Part shown: positions 20,524 through 30,420 of the stretch, in pieces
Numbering within the stretch: position 1 is the stretch's first letter
Layout: every line of letters begins with the position of its first letter
NCBI RefSeq assembly: GCF_014644735.1
Contig: NZ_BMKZ01000005.1
Location: 35,999-99,998, forward strand
Length of the DNA stretch: 64,000 nucleotides
Source of the DNA: Caldalkalibacillus thermarum
GTDB taxonomy: Bacteria; Bacillota; Bacilli; Caldalkalibacillales; Caldalkalibacillaceae
Reading direction: 5' to 3'
The notes under the pieces: generated by a model
Told to the model about the DNA's origin: nothing
Databases searched by the model: none
What the model saw: only the letters and a program-made list of their open reading frames with translations
Position numbers and translations under genes: made by a program

Positions 20524-22688
20524 ATGACCATAGAAGAACTGATGACCAAGGTAAAAACATATCTTTCTCCCGACGATGTCCAGTTTATTGAACGGGCCTA
20601 TCAATTTGCCCGGGACGCTCATGAAGGGCAATACCGGCTGTCGGGAGAAGAATATATTAATCATCCGGTAGAGGTGGCCGGCATTCTGGCTAATTTGCAA
20701 CTGGATGCTGTTACCATTGCTGCTGCTCTTTTGCATGATGTGATTGAAGATACGACGGCAACCGTGGAAGAGTTGGAAGAGCAGTTCGGGGAAGAAGTGG
20801 CACTGTTAGTGAATGGTGTCACAAAGTTAAAACGCATTAAGTATAAATCCCAAGAGGAACAACAGGCTGAAAATCACCGGCGCATGTTTGTGGCCATGGC
20901 TAAAGATTTGCGCGTCATTCTGATCAAATTGGCGGACCGCTTGCACAACATGCGCACCCTTAAGTATATGCCGGAGGAGAAGCGGCGTAAAAAAGCGGAA
21001 GAAACATTGGAGATCTTTGCACCTTTGGCACACCGCTTGGGGATCTCGACGATCAAGTGGGAATTGGAAGATATATCCTTAAGGTATTTGAATCCGCAGC
21101 AATACTACCGTATTGTTCACCTGATGAAACAAAAGCGGGCCGAACGGGAGCAGCATATCCAGAAGGTCATTGAGATTATTCGCCAGAAGATTGAGGAAGT
21201 GGGTATCAAAGCCGAGATCTCGGGGCGTCCCAAACATATTTACAGCATCTATCGCAAGATGCAAGAGCAGAAAAAAGCTTTTAACGAAATCTACGATTTA
21301 ATGGCCATCCGCATCATCGTTGAGACGGTGCGGGATTGTTATGCTGTGCTGGGCATTATCCATACCTGTTGGAAACCGTTGCCCGGCCGCTTTAAAGATT
21401 ATATTGCCATGCCCAAGCCCAATATGTATCAGTCCTTGCATACCACAGTCATGAGTTACAAGGGGCAGCCTCTGGAGGTCCAAATCCGGACCCATGAGAT
21501 GCACCGCACTGCCGAATACGGAATTGCTGCCCACTGGGCCTATAAAGAAGGGAAGAACTTAAAAGAGACTTCCCCTTCCGCCCTGGACGAAAAACTGACC
21601 TGGTTCAGGGAAGTGTTGGAAAGCCAGCAAGATGCCCAGGATGCCCGTGAATTTATGGAATCCTTGAAAATGGATCTCTTTTCTGATGTGGTCTTTGTGT
21701 TTACCCCAAAGGGGATGTGATTGAGCTGCCGGCCGGATCGGTGCCGTTAGACTTTGCCTACCGTATTCATACTGAAGTGGGGAACCGCTGCGTGGGGGCA
21801 AAAGTGAACGGAAAAATTGTTCCTCTTGATCATGAGCTGAAAACAGGCGATATTGTAGAAATTTTAACCTCCAAGCACAGCTATGGGCCCAGCAGGGATT
21901 GGCTGAAAATCGCTAAATCTTCCACCGCAAAAAGCAAAATTAAACAATTTTTCAAAAAAGAGAAGCGGGAAGAAAGTATTGCCAAAGGCAAAGAACTGGT
22001 TGAAAATGAAATTACCAAGCAAGGTTTTGACCTCAAACAGGTGCTGACCGAGGAAAATGTGGACCAGGTGGCCAAGAAATTTAACTTTAAGGGGCAGGAA
22101 GATATGTATGCTGCTGTGGGCTACGGCGGCATTACCGCCAGTCAGATTGCTACCCGCCTGACTGAAAAACTGCGCCGCGAGCAGCAACTGGAAAAACCAG
22201 TAGAACTGCCTGAAGTCCCGCAGGACAAAAGACGTAAAAAATTTGCCCACGGGGTGAGAGTGAAGGGCGTTGATAACCTGCTGATCCGCCTGTCACGCTG
22301 TTGCAATCCGGTTCCGGGCGATGAGATTATCGGTTTTATCACCAAGGGACGTGGTGTTTCCGTTCACCGCCAAGACTGCCCCAATGTCCAGCGTGAAGAA
22401 GTAAAGGAACGTCTGTTGCCCGTAGAGTGGGAAGGTGAACCTGACTACAGCTATAATGTAGACATTGAGATTACCGCCTTAGACAGGCGGGGGCTTTTGA
22501 ACGAAGTATTGCAGGTGGTCAATGAAAGCAAAACCAATATTATTGCTGTCTCAGGCCGGACGGACCGCAACCGGATGGCTTCCATCTCTATGACGCTGGC
22601 CATTTCCAACATAGATCATCTGCATAAAGTGGTGGAACGGATTAAACAAATCCGGGACATTTTCTCGGTACAGCGCGTGACCCAATAA
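20524..22688 (+). pseudogene. relA: (p)ppGpp synthetase/hydrolase RelA, split by a -1 frameshift
   Basis: Start ATG 20524 (AAAGGTG at 20510-20516). The first frame gives 398 residues with the HD hydrolase ([33 protein letters not shown]) and the synthetase ([37 protein letters not shown]). It stops with TGA at 21718-21720, just at the start of TGS. The -1 frame, from 21717 to 22688, carries TGS (IELPAGSVPLDFAYRIHTEVG), helical, zinc-finger-like (LSRCCNPVPGDEI) and ACT domains. Adding one base, or a -1 slip at A_AAG_GGG (21708-21714), restores [13 protein letters not shown] and a 721-residue RelA. Causes may be sequencing error, a real lesion, or programmed slippage. If real, the product is an HD-synthetase protein lacking the ribosome-sensing half. 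Confidence 0.9.
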
Positions 22689-22710
22689 CCATGAACAAGG
22701 GTGATCAGCC

Positions 22711-23157
22711 GTGAGAGTGGTTGTGCAACGCAGCAAACAAGCCAAAGTGACGGTCAATGGACACATCACTGGCCAGATTGAGCATGGCTTTGTGGTGCTA
22801 GTAGGTGTCACCCATGAGGATACATCCCAGGATGCAGCCTACCTGGCCGAAAAGGTGGCCCATTTACGTGTCTTTGAAGATGAAACAGGTAAAATGAACC
22901 GTTCTTTGTTGGATGTGGGTGGACAAGTTTTGTCCGTGTCCCAGTTCACCCTGTATGGGGATTGCCGCAAGGGCAGGCGGCCAAACTTCATGCAAGCGGC
23001 CAAACCTGAGCAGGCCAAAGCACTGTACGAAAAGTTTAATCAGGACTTGCAGGAAAAAGGCGTGCACGTGGAAACGGGAGAATTCGGGGCCATGATGAAG
23101 GTGGAGCTGGTTAATGACGGCCCGGTGACCTTGATCATCGACAGCCAGGAGCGTTAA
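22711..23157 (+). CDS. dtd: D-aminoacyl-tRNA deacylase
   Basis: 148 residues from GTG 22711. Hydrolyses D-Tyr-tRNA and similar mischarged tRNAs. Family motifs: [15 protein letters not shown], the catalytic [10 protein letters not shown] (about 75-84) and the Gly-cisPro motif region [11 protein letters not shown] near the end. It follows relA with a 22-nt gap, as in B. subtilis. Confidence 0.95.
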   Translation: MRVVVQRSKQAKVTVNGHITGQIEHGFVVLVGVTHEDTSQDAAYLAEKVAHLRVFEDETGKMNRSLLDVGGQVLSVSQFTLYGDCRKGRRPNFMQAAKPEQAKALYEKFNQDLQEKGVHVETGEFGAMMKVELVNDGPVTLIIDSQER

Positions 23158-23289
23158 CACCAGTCTCCGTTTTCTCTATGGAGGTTGTTGCTGATTGAGG
23201 CTCTGTACCGCCCTGTTCCCTGTCTGAGCTTTAAAATGTGGAGGTTTGGCAACACTAGATACCAAACGACTGAAGGCGAGGAACAGGGA

Positions 23290-23454
23290 ATGAGGCGCAA
23301 ACTGAAAGAGACAATGAGTCAGCAAGCCATGGCCCGCAGAATGGGCGTTGATTTTCGTGACCAGCTGGACAAAGAAACGACGATACAAGACATGGAAATT
23401 GCCCGGGAATTCAATCAGCGTGTCATCCAGATCCGTCAAGCGAAAAGACTTTAA
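23290..23454 (+). CDS. Hypothetical small protein
   Basis: 54 residues, highly charged (MRRKLKETMSQQAMARRMG ... REFNQRVIQIRQAKRL), no membrane segment. An upstream-extended reading begins at 23185. Not recognised. It lies between dtd and the hisS leader and has only a modest SD (AGGGA close to ATG), so it may be chance. Confidence 0.3.
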   Translation: MRRKLKETMSQQAMARRMGVDFRDQLDKETTIQDMEIAREFNQRVIQIRQAKRL

Positions 23455-23474
23455 TAGACCGGTCACAGCAGGTC

Positions 23475-23504
23475 TTGACAATGCTTTGAAGGATGCAGTA
23501 AGAT
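23475..23504 (+). promoter_or_regulatory. Promoter of the hisS-aspS T-box transcript
   Basis: TTGACA (23475-23480), 18-nt spacer, TAAGAT (23499-23504). A transcript starting near 23511 would contain the whole T-box. Confidence 0.55.
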
Positions 23505-23534
23505 TAAAAAACAATTATGACAATCGTAAACGGA

Positions 23535-23787
23535 TCCGATGACAGGAAGAGTAGACAAGCAGCGCCTAGACAGAGAGGAAGCACCGTGGCTGAAAGTGCT
23601 TCTCTAGTGCCGCGCTTGTTGAAAGACATCCTGTAGGACCGCTATTGAAAGAGAGGCTCGAGTAAATAGCGGCGTGACCCGCGTTAAGGGTAAAGTGGGT
23701 AAATGGCCCAAAGCCATTTACCAATGAGGGTGGTACCACGGGTGTAAACAACTCGTCCCTGATCTTGAATCGGGGGCGGGTTTTTTG
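23535..23787 (+). promoter_or_regulatory. T-box leader of hisS-aspS; specifier reads GAC (Asp)
   Basis: Stem I base ACAGGA (23542-23547) pairs with TCCTGT (23629-23634). Its 5' side has the AGTAG loop and its 3' side GAAAGACA, so the specifier is GAC at 23625-23627. The distal arm is GAAGCAC/GTGCTTC with a GGCTGAAAG loop. The T-box core AGGGTGGTACCACG lies at about 23727-23740. The terminator arm pairs CTCGTCCCTGAT with ATCGGGGGCGGG before T6 (23781-23786). An uncharged tRNA matching GAC, rather than the His codon CAC, should stabilise the antiterminator. The bulge UGGU can wobble-pair with G73 of tRNA-Asp and would mismatch C73 of tRNA-His. Confidence 0.85.
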
Positions 23788-23875
23788 CTATATATCCATC
23801 CATCAGGCCTGATACATATTTGTTTTGCGCCATTATAACCAATACAGGTTTAAACTTAAAAAAGGAGGAGCAAGG

Positions 23876-25156
23876 ATGACCATTCGAATCCCGCGCGGAA
23901 CGGCTGATATCCTGCCCGGGGAAGTGGAAAAATGGCACTATATCGAGAACAAGATCCGTGACCTTTGCCGTCGCTTTAATTATGCCGAAATCCGCACCCC
24001 CATTTTTGAGCATACCGAACTTTTTCAGCGTGGTGTAGGGGAAACGACCGATATTGTTGAGAAAGAGATGTACACCTTTATTGACAAAGGGGACCGCAGC
24101 ATCACCTTGCGTCCGGAAGGAACGGCAGCGGTGGTGCGCGCCTATGTGGAGCATAAGCTTTATGCTGATCCCAAACAGCCGGTCAAGCTGTATTATGTTG
24201 GCCCCATGTTCCGCTATGAGCGTCCACAGGCGGGACGCATGCGCCAGTTTACCCAGTTTGGCATCGAAGCAATCGGTTCCAAAGATCCGCTGCTTGATGC
24301 CGAAGTGATTGCCATGGCCATGCAGTTTTACGCTGAATTGGGCTTAACTGGCTTGCGCCTGGAATTAAACAGCGTGGGCTGCCAGAACTGCCGGCCCAAG
24401 CACAGGGAGGCCCTGGTCGCCTTTTTGGAAGAAGTGAAGGAAGAGCTGGGACCGGAAGACCGTTCCCGCTTGGAGCGCAATCCGCTCAGGGTCTTGGACA
24501 GCAAAGATCCAAAAACACAGGAATTGACGAAGGATGCGCCTTCTATCCTGGACTATTTATGTGAGGATTGCCGGCCCCATTTTGAGGCGGTACAACGTTA
24601 CCTAGATGAGCTCAACATTCCTTATGTGATTAATCCACGCCTGGTTCGTGGTTTGGACTATTATACCCAGACCGCTTTTGAAATAATGGTGGAGGGGATC
24701 GGGGCCATTGGCACCATCTGTGGCGGCGGCCGGTATAATGGCTTGGTCGCTGAAATCGGGGGCCAGGATAAGCCCGGAATCGGTTTTGCTTTAAGTATCG
24801 AGCGTTTGCTCTTGGCTTTGGAAAAACAGGGTATTGAGCTGCCTGTTACTGACGGGCTGGACTGTTTTGTCGTCACGCTGGGTGAAGCGGCCAAACGGCA
24901 AGGCTTCAAACTTGTTCACCAGTGGCGGAAAGCAGGCTTAAAAGTGGAACAGGATTTCCTTGACCGCGGATTAAAGGGTCAGTTGAAGTCTGCTGACCGC
25001 TATCAAGCCAAATATGCGGCCATTGTAGGAGAAGATGAATTGGCTAAAGGGGTTGTGGTGCTGAAAAATCTGGCTACAGGAGAACAGCAGGAATATGCCT
25101 ATGCCGAAGCAGAAGCATTTCTACTCAAACAGTGTGAACAGGGGGTTGGTGTATAA
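23876..25156 (+). CDS. hisS: Histidyl-tRNA synthetase
   Basis: 426 residues from ATG 23876 with AAAGGAGGAG upstream. Class II synthetase: motif 1 region [15 protein letters not shown], motif 2 [19 protein letters not shown], His-specific HisA motif [14 protein letters not shown] (about 257-270), motif 3 [15 protein letters not shown], and an anticodon-binding C-terminal domain. Its TAA shares one base with the aspS ATG. Controlled by the T-box at 23535. Confidence 0.97.
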   Translation: MTIRIPRGTADILPGEVEKWHYIENKIRDLCRRFNYAEIRTPIFEHTELFQRGVGETTDIVEKEMYTFIDKGDRSITLRPEGTAAVVRAYVEHKLYADPKQPVKLYYVGPMFRYERPQAGRMRQFTQFGIEAIGSKDPLLDAEVIAMAMQFYAELGLTGLRLELNSVGCQNCRPKHREALVAFLEEVKEELGPEDRSRLERNPLRVLDSKDPKTQELTKDAPSILDYLCEDCRPHFEAVQRYLDELNIPYVINPRLVRGLDYYTQTAFEIMVEGIGAIGTICGGGRYNGLVAEIGGQDKPGIGFALSIERLLLALEKQGIELPVTDGLDCFVVTLGEAAKRQGFKLVHQWRKAGLKVEQDFLDRGLKGQLKSADRYQAKYAAIVGEDELAKGVVVLKNLATGEQQEYAYAEAEAFLLKQCEQGVGV

Positions 25157-26928
25157 TGCGTTTCAAACGTACCCATGGATGCGGAACGCTCACCAAAGCC
25201 CACATCGGGCAAGAGGTACATTTATCAGGTTGGGTCAATAAGCGGCGTGACTTGGGAGGTTTGATCTTTATTGATCTAAGGGACCGGTCCGGTATTGTCC
25301 AAATTGTGTTTGATCCTCAACATCAAGAAGCGTTCGCTACAGCTGAAAAGGTGCGCAGCGAATATGTTTTGGCTGTGAAAGGGCGTGTGGTGGCCAGGGA
25401 TGAAGCAACCATCAACCGTAAACTCCCCACCGGAGAAATTGAAGTGTACGCCGAAGAGGTGGAAGTGATTAATCCTGCCAAAACACCTCCCTTCACCTTG
25501 GAAGATAAACTGGATGTGGACGAAGCCGTCCGGCTCAAGTACCGCTATTTGGATTTGCGCCGTCCTGCCATGCAGCGGGTGTTTAAATTGCGCCATCAGG
25601 CGGCCAAAGCCATCCGCAATTTTTTAGATGAGCACGGGTTTCTGGAAATTGAAACACCAATGCTGACCAAGAGCACTCCAGAGGGGGCCCGGGACTATCT
25701 TGTGCCCAGCAGGGTACATCCTGGCGAGTTTTTTGCCTTGCCCCAGTCTCCGCAGATTTTCAAACAACTGTTAATGGTGGCTGGTTTTGAGCGTTATTAT
25801 CAAATTGTACGCTGCTTCCGGGATGAGGATTTGCGGGCGGACCGGCAGCCTGAATTTACCCAGGTGGACATTGAGACCTCCTTTATGTCTGCCCAGGACT
25901 TGCAAACTTTAATGGAGGAAATGATTGCCCGTCTGCTTAAAGAAACGATCGGGGTGGAAGTTGCTCTGCCCTTCGAGCGGCTTACTTACGAGGAAGCGAT
26001 CAGCCGCTTCGGCTCTGACAAACCGGATTTGCGCTTCGGCCTGGAACTGAAAGACGTTTCCGAAACGGTTAAAAACAGCAGTTTCAAGGTGTTTAGCCAA
26101 ACGGTGAAAAACGGGGGCCAGGTGAAAGGGATTAATGCCAAAGGATGTGCCGCATTTAGCCGCAAGAAAATTGATGAGCTGACCGAGTATGTGGGCCGCT
26201 ATGGGGCCAAAGGCTTAGCCTGGTTTGCTTTAAAAGAGGGAGAAATGAGAGGTCCGATCGCCAAGTTTTTTACCCCAGAAGAACTGGAAGGGATCAAACA
26301 GGTCCTGGAAGCAGAAGAAGGCGACCTGCTCCTGTTCGTTGCTGACCAAAAGCAGTTGGTGGCGGAAGCGCTCGGAGCTTTGCGTCTTAAGCTGGGTAAA
26401 GAATTGGGCCTCATTAACAAAGAGGAATATAAGTTTTGCTGGGTAACTGACTTTCCGCTCGTGGAATACGATGAAGAACAAGGGCGTTATGTGGCCTTGC
26501 ACCATCCCTTTACCATGCCAAGGGAAGAGGATTTGGAGCTGTTTGACACCAATCCGGAAGCGATGCGGGCCCAGGCCTATGACATGGTGCTAAACGGCTA
26601 TGAAATTGGTGGCGGCAGCATGCGCATCTATCAACGGGAAGTGCAGGAAAAAATGTTTGCCCTTTTGGGCTTCTCCGCTGAAGAAGCAAAAGAGAAGTTT
26701 GGCTTCTTGATGGAAGCTTTTGAATATGGCACACCTCCCCACGGTGGAATTGCCTTTGGCTTTGACCGGATTGTGATGCTGTTGGCAGGTGTCAGCAATT
26801 TGCGCGAAACCATTGCCTTTCCAAAAACGGCCAGTGCCAGCTGCCTGATGACCGGCGCACCTTCTGCCGTTGATGAGAAACAATTAGAGGAGCTGGCTTT
26901 AGCTGTTACCACCAAGCTAAAGGTGTAA
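25156..26928 (+). CDS. aspS: Aspartyl-tRNA synthetase
   Basis: 590 residues, bacterial type. N-terminal OB anticodon-binding domain ([23 protein letters not shown] in parts), class II motifs ([54 protein letters not shown]), the bacterial GAD insertion (about 300-420) and motif 3 [17 protein letters not shown]. Translationally coupled to hisS; both depend on the same T-box. Confidence 0.97.
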   Translation: MRFKRTHGCGTLTKAHIGQEVHLSGWVNKRRDLGGLIFIDLRDRSGIVQIVFDPQHQEAFATAEKVRSEYVLAVKGRVVARDEATINRKLPTGEIEVYAEEVEVINPAKTPPFTLEDKLDVDEAVRLKYRYLDLRRPAMQRVFKLRHQAAKAIRNFLDEHGFLEIETPMLTKSTPEGARDYLVPSRVHPGEFFALPQSPQIFKQLLMVAGFERYYQIVRCFRDEDLRADRQPEFTQVDIETSFMSAQDLQTLMEEMIARLLKETIGVEVALPFERLTYEEAISRFGSDKPDLRFGLELKDVSETVKNSSFKVFSQTVKNGGQVKGINAKGCAAFSRKKIDELTEYVGRYGAKGLAWFALKEGEMRGPIAKFFTPEELEGIKQVLEAEEGDLLLFVADQKQLVAEALGALRLKLGKELGLINKEEYKFCWVTDFPLVEYDEEQGRYVALHHPFTMPREEDLELFDTNPEAMRAQAYDMVLNGYEIGGGSMRIYQREVQEKMFALLGFSAEEAKEKFGFLMEAFEYGTPPHGGIAFGFDRIVMLLAGVSNLRETIAFPKTASASCLMTGAPSAVDEKQLEELALAVTTKLKV

Positions 26929-26947
26929 CTTTCCTGCCACAAAGCAA

Positions 26948-26976
26948 TTGCATTCGCCGTTAAGCTGTGTTATCAT
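26948..26976 (+). promoter_or_regulatory. Promoter of 6S RNA
   Basis: TTGCAT (26948-26953), a 17-nt spacer and TATCAT (26971-26976), placing a start near 26984, seven or eight bases before the closing stem of the RNA. Confidence 0.6.
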
Positions 26977-26984
26977 AATGACAG

Positions 26985-27178
26985 ACAGCAGAGAGTCCTG
27001 AGTTGTACGTGGTTTACGGAAGTTTTGAGCCAACACCAACACAAAGGGAGTCCGGAGTCTTCTTGTGGAGCATAAGCCTCTATCTGGAGAGGACATGTGA
27101 AGCAAGGAGCAGGACACCCACCTGCCGAGACAGGGATTCAAAACCATGTAAATCACGGCAAATTTGGGACTCTTTTTT
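26985..27178 (+). ncRNA. ssrS: 6S RNA (BsrA-like)
   Basis: About 195 nt with its own promoter and no convincing protein. The ends pair: AGAGTCC (26992-26998) with GGACTCT (27167-27173), followed by a T run. The 5' segment GAGTCCTGAGTTGTACGTGG resembles the conserved start of B. subtilis 6S-1 RNA, and the position just after aspS matches bsrA. 6S RNA mimics an open promoter and holds sigma-A RNA polymerase in stationary phase. The full secondary structure was not folded; ends are approximate. Confidence 0.75.
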
Positions 27179-27190
27179 CTTCCTACTTTA

Positions 27191-27242
27191 AACAGTAAGG
27201 GTTGTTCGTCGGAAACGATGAACAACCCTTACTGTTTTGTTT
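27191..27242 (+). terminator. Strong Rho-independent terminator
   Basis: AACAGTAAGGGTTGTTC (27191-27207) pairs perfectly over 17 bp with GAACAACCCTTACTGTT (27220-27236), then TTGTTT. It follows 6S RNA and insulates the ABC gene. Confidence 0.9.
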
Positions 27243-27408
27243 CGCTTTGATTGGCTTGCGGGGTTGATTAAACAGTCGGGGTGTCTGGCAAACATGCGCT
27301 GCTAAAAGCGGGGGTATCTGTCAAACAATAAGCAAATATGTTACCATTAGATAAGAAATTGACAGAATGTTAGCATATATTGAATGTGAAAGAGGAGTGG
27401 GGAAAAAG

Positions 27409-28227
27409 GTGAGACCAGAACAAAGCGTGATAGATGTGCAGCGGGTGGATTGGAGACGGAATGGCCGGACCATATTGGATGACATTTCATGGCAGGTGAA
27501 AAGAGGAGAGCATTGGGCTATTGTCGGTTTGAATGGTTCCGGTAAAACCTCCTTGCTCAATTTAATCTGTGCTTATGAGTGGCCAAGCCAAGGGGAGATA
27601 CATGTGCTTGGCCAGCGTTTAGGTAAGGCAGACATTCACTGTCTGCGCCGGTCGATTGGCTGGGTCAGCCCGGCTTTGGCCGAACGTTACCGTGCCTATG
27701 AACACTTGCCAGCAGAGGACATCGTGTTGAGCGGAAAATTTGCCTCCATCGGATTATGGCAACAGGTTGACCAAGATGACGTGGAACAAGCCCGTTATTA
27801 TCTGTCGTTATTCCACGTGGAGCACAAAGCCCGCCAACCGTTCGGTTCACTCTCCAGTGGTGAACAACAAAAAGTTTTGTTAGCCCGGGCCTGGATGACT
27901 GCGCCGGATTTAATTATCTTGGATGAGCCGTGTTCCGGTTTGGACTTGCGGGCCAGGGAAGCGTTGTTAGCCAGTCTGGATCAGCTGGCTGCACAAGAGA
28001 ATGGTCCCACACTGCTGTATGTGACTCATCACATTGAAGAAATTATGCCTTGCTTTAGCCATGCTCTCCTTTTAAAAGAAGGTCGCATTGTGGCCGCTGG
28101 AAAAAAAGAAGAGGTTTTAAACCCGTCCATGCTTGCAGAAGCGTTTGGGCTCAGCCTCGATGTGGCTTGGAAGCATGGCCGGGCCTGGATCAGTGTGAAC
28201 AAGCCTCTTAGTTATTCTTCACCTTGA
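27409..28227 (+). CDS. ABC transporter ATP-binding protein (YlmA/ModF-like)
   Basis: 272 residues from GTG 27409 (AGAGGAG at 27391-27397); an ATG at 27367 has no SD. Walker A VGLNGSGKTSLLN (about 41-53), Q-loop region GWVSPALAERY, signature LSSGEQQKVLLARA (about 147-160), Walker B LIILDEPCSGLD, H-loop VTHHIEE. The pattern resembles YlmA/ModF-type ATPases with no permease nearby, so the cargo is unknown. Its 3' end overlaps convergent rarA by 16 nt. Confidence 0.85.
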   Translation: MRPEQSVIDVQRVDWRRNGRTILDDISWQVKRGEHWAIVGLNGSGKTSLLNLICAYEWPSQGEIHVLGQRLGKADIHCLRRSIGWVSPALAERYRAYEHLPAEDIVLSGKFASIGLWQQVDQDDVEQARYYLSLFHVEHKARQPFGSLSSGEQQKVLLARAWMTAPDLIILDEPCSGLDLRAREALLASLDQLAAQENGPTLLYVTHHIEEIMPCFSHALLLKEGRIVAAGKKEEVLNPSMLAEAFGLSLDVAWKHGRAWISVNKPLSYSSP

Positions 28228-29552
28228 TGTTGTGACTCAAGGGAGCGCCAGTATTTCAGGCGCTCTTTAATTGTGCGTTCATATCCGTGATCTGTTGGTG
28301 AGTAAAAGCTGCGCCCTGTGAGTGAATCGGGCAGATATTGCTGCTTGACGTAGCCGCCTTTGAAGTTGTGGGGATATTTGTATCCTTGGCCATGGCCCAG
28401 TTTGTGGGCTCCTTTATAGTGGCTGTCCCTGAGATGAAGGGGGACCTGGCCGTTTTTTTCTTTTTCCACCGCCTCTAAGGCACTATCGATTCCTTTGATC
28501 ACCGCATTGCTTTTAGGCGCAGTGGCAATGTAGATGGTGGCTTCGGCCAAAGGGATGCGTGCTTCTGGCATGCCCAAAAAATCTACAGCGTAGGCGGCAG
28601 CATGGGCGATTTGTAACGCTCTGGGATCAGCCATCCCCACATCTTCCGCAGCATGCACATACAGTCTGCGGGCAATGAACCGGGGGTCTTCACCAGCATA
28701 AATCATGCGGGCCAGCCAGTACAGGGCGGCATCAGGATCAGAGCCGCGCAAGCTTTTGATAAAGGCCGAAATCACGTCATAGTGCTGGTCACCGTTTTTG
28801 TCATATTGCACCATGCGCTGCTGGATCGATTCCTGGGCGACTTCTAGATCAATCACGATGCGTCCCTGTTCATCGGGCGGGGTGGTCAGGGCGGCCAGTT
28901 CCAGCGCATTTAAGGCATTGCGGGCATCTCCGTTGGCCACATTGACAATATGATCAAGGGCTTCGGGCGTCAAAATGATGTCCTGTTCGCCCAGCCCCCG
29001 CTCTTTGTCCTCAAGCGCCCGGCGGATAATCTCCCGGATGTGATGGTCTTCCAAGGGATGGAGGCGGAAGATTCGGGAGCGGGACAGTAAGGCCCCGTTA
29101 ATTTCAAACATGGGATTTTCAGTCGTAGCCCCGATCAGGATGATGGTGCCTTCTTCAATAAAAGGGAGCAAGGCATCTTGTTGGGATTTATTAAAATGAT
29201 GAATCTCATCAATAAACAGAACCGTGCGGATCTGGTGCATTTTTAACCGGTCTTTGGCTTCATTAATCAACTTGCGCACTTCGGCCACTCCGGAAGTGAC
29301 CGCATTCACCTGTTCAAAATGGGCTTGTGTGGTGTTGGCGATCACTTTGGCTAAGGTGGTTTTGCCGGTGCCCGGAGGACCGTAAAAAATCATGGGCGTG
29401 AGCCGGTCAGCTTCAATGGCCCGGCGCAGCAGTTTGCCTTTGCCGATAATGTGTTCCTGCCCCACCATATCGTCAAGGGTCCGGGGCCTCATCCGGCTGG
29501 CCAAAGGCTCCGATACACGATGTTGTGCGTGACCGAAATCAAATAAGTCCAT
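28212..29552 (-). CDS. rarA: Replication-associated recombination protein A (RarA/MgsA)
   Basis: 446 residues. AAA+ ATPase related to clamp loaders and RuvB that acts at stalled forks. N-terminal motif PLASRMRPRTLDDMVGQEHI, Walker A YGPPGTGKTTLAK (about 57-69), Walker [20 protein letters not shown], sensor 1 GATTENP, and the C-terminal tetramerisation region (YWLARMIYAGEDPRFIARRL). B. subtilis has yrvN/rarA in the same place before cymR. Confidence 0.95.
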   Translation of the reverse strand: MDLFDFGHAQHRVSEPLASRMRPRTLDDMVGQEHIIGKGKLLRRAIEADRLTPMIFYGPPGTGKTTLAKVIANTTQAHFEQVNAVTSGVAEVRKLINEAKDRLKMHQIRTVLFIDEIHHFNKSQQDALLPFIEEGTIILIGATTENPMFEINGALLSRSRIFRLHPLEDHHIREIIRRALEDKERGLGEQDIILTPEALDHIVNVANGDARNALNALELAALTTPPDEQGRIVIDLEVAQESIQQRMVQYDKNGDQHYDVISAFIKSLRGSDPDAALYWLARMIYAGEDPRFIARRLYVHAAEDVGMADPRALQIAHAAAYAVDFLGMPEARIPLAEATIYIATAPKSNAVIKGIDSALEAVEKEKNGQVPLHLRDSHYKGAHKLGHGQGYKYPHNFKGGYVKQQYLPDSLTGRSFYSPTDHGYERTIKERLKYWRSLESQHQGEE

Positions 29553-29655
29553 TGTTGTCCCATCCTTTCTACACTCATCTTAACTTAAATACAGGATGTG
29601 GTACAATAGAAAGAAAAACAATTGAAAACCAAAAGGGAATACAGACCATGCACAC

Positions 29656-29676
29656 AGCACGGTTTCGTGCTATAAT
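29656..29676 (+). promoter_or_regulatory. Inverted repeat overlapping a -10 element
   Basis: AGCACG (29656-29661), a 4-nt loop GTTT, CGTGCT (29666-29671), with TATAAT at 29671-29676 sharing the last base. An operator placed to block a promoter for the YczE-like gene and cymR is possible; no recognisable -35 was found, so this is tentative. Confidence 0.35.
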
Positions 29677-29718
29677 ACAACGGAAAAGAGCGTCAGAGTA
29701 TAGAGAGAAGGGTTGTAC

Positions 29719-30420
29719 GTGAGAGGAGAACAGAGGCGGAGCGCAAGCAGCGTATGGGTGATACGCTGGCTTATTTTTATGTTGGGCCTGATGGTCATGT
29801 CCTTCGGTATTGTACTGATGATCAGGGCGGACATGGGCAACGCCCCCTGGGATGTTTTTCATATTGGGCTGTATTACCAATTTGGTCTGACGATCGGCTT
29901 ATGGTCCATTCTGGTCGGTATCGCCATTATTGCCCTCACCTGGCTGTTGACCCGCACTAAACCCCAGGCCGGCACGGTGATCAACATGCTGCTGGTCGGG
30001 GTGTTTATCGACTTATTTTTATTGCTTCCCTGGTTGAAGACGCCTGGCCATTGGGGAGGACAACTGGTCATGCTGCTGGTTGGCATTGTTGTGATGGGTT
30101 ACGGGATCGGCTTGTATATTGCTCCGCGCTGTGGAGCTGGACCGAGAGACGGGCTGATGATCGCCATTAGCGAAAAGACCGGCTGGAAAGTACAGTGGGT
30201 ACGCACAGGGATGGAGATGGTGGTACTCATCGCGGGTTGGCTATTGGGGGGGCCTGTCTTTGTGGGCACGCTGCTGTTTTCGCTGTTGATCGGCCCAATC
30301 GTTGGTTTTACATTGCCACAGTGCCAGACAGTGGTTGATAAATTGATCGGAGGTGTCTCTGTTGAAAATCTCAACAAAAGGCCAATACGGGCTAACCATC
30401 ATGATGGAGTTAGCCAATAA
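29719..30420 (+). CDS. YczE/YitT-like multi-pass membrane protein
   Basis: 233 residues from GTG 29719, six bases after GAAGGG (29707-29712). Five or six membrane helices; family motifs MSFGIVLMIRADMGNAPWDVFHIGL, GYGIGLYIAPRCGAGPRDGLMIAIS (each in parts). The YczE/YyaS group is widespread in Bacilli and of unknown function. Its final 59 nt contain the start of cymR in another frame. The C-terminal tail (about residues 215-233) is therefore shaped by cymR coding. Confidence 0.8.
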   Translation: MRGEQRRSASSVWVIRWLIFMLGLMVMSFGIVLMIRADMGNAPWDVFHIGLYYQFGLTIGLWSILVGIAIIALTWLLTRTKPQAGTVINMLLVGVFIDLFLLLPWLKTPGHWGGQLVMLLVGIVVMGYGIGLYIAPRCGAGPRDGLMIAISEKTGWKVQWVRTGMEMVVLIAGWLLGGPVFVGTLLFSLLIGPIVGFTLPQCQTVVDKLIGGVSVENLNKRPIRANHHDGVSQ

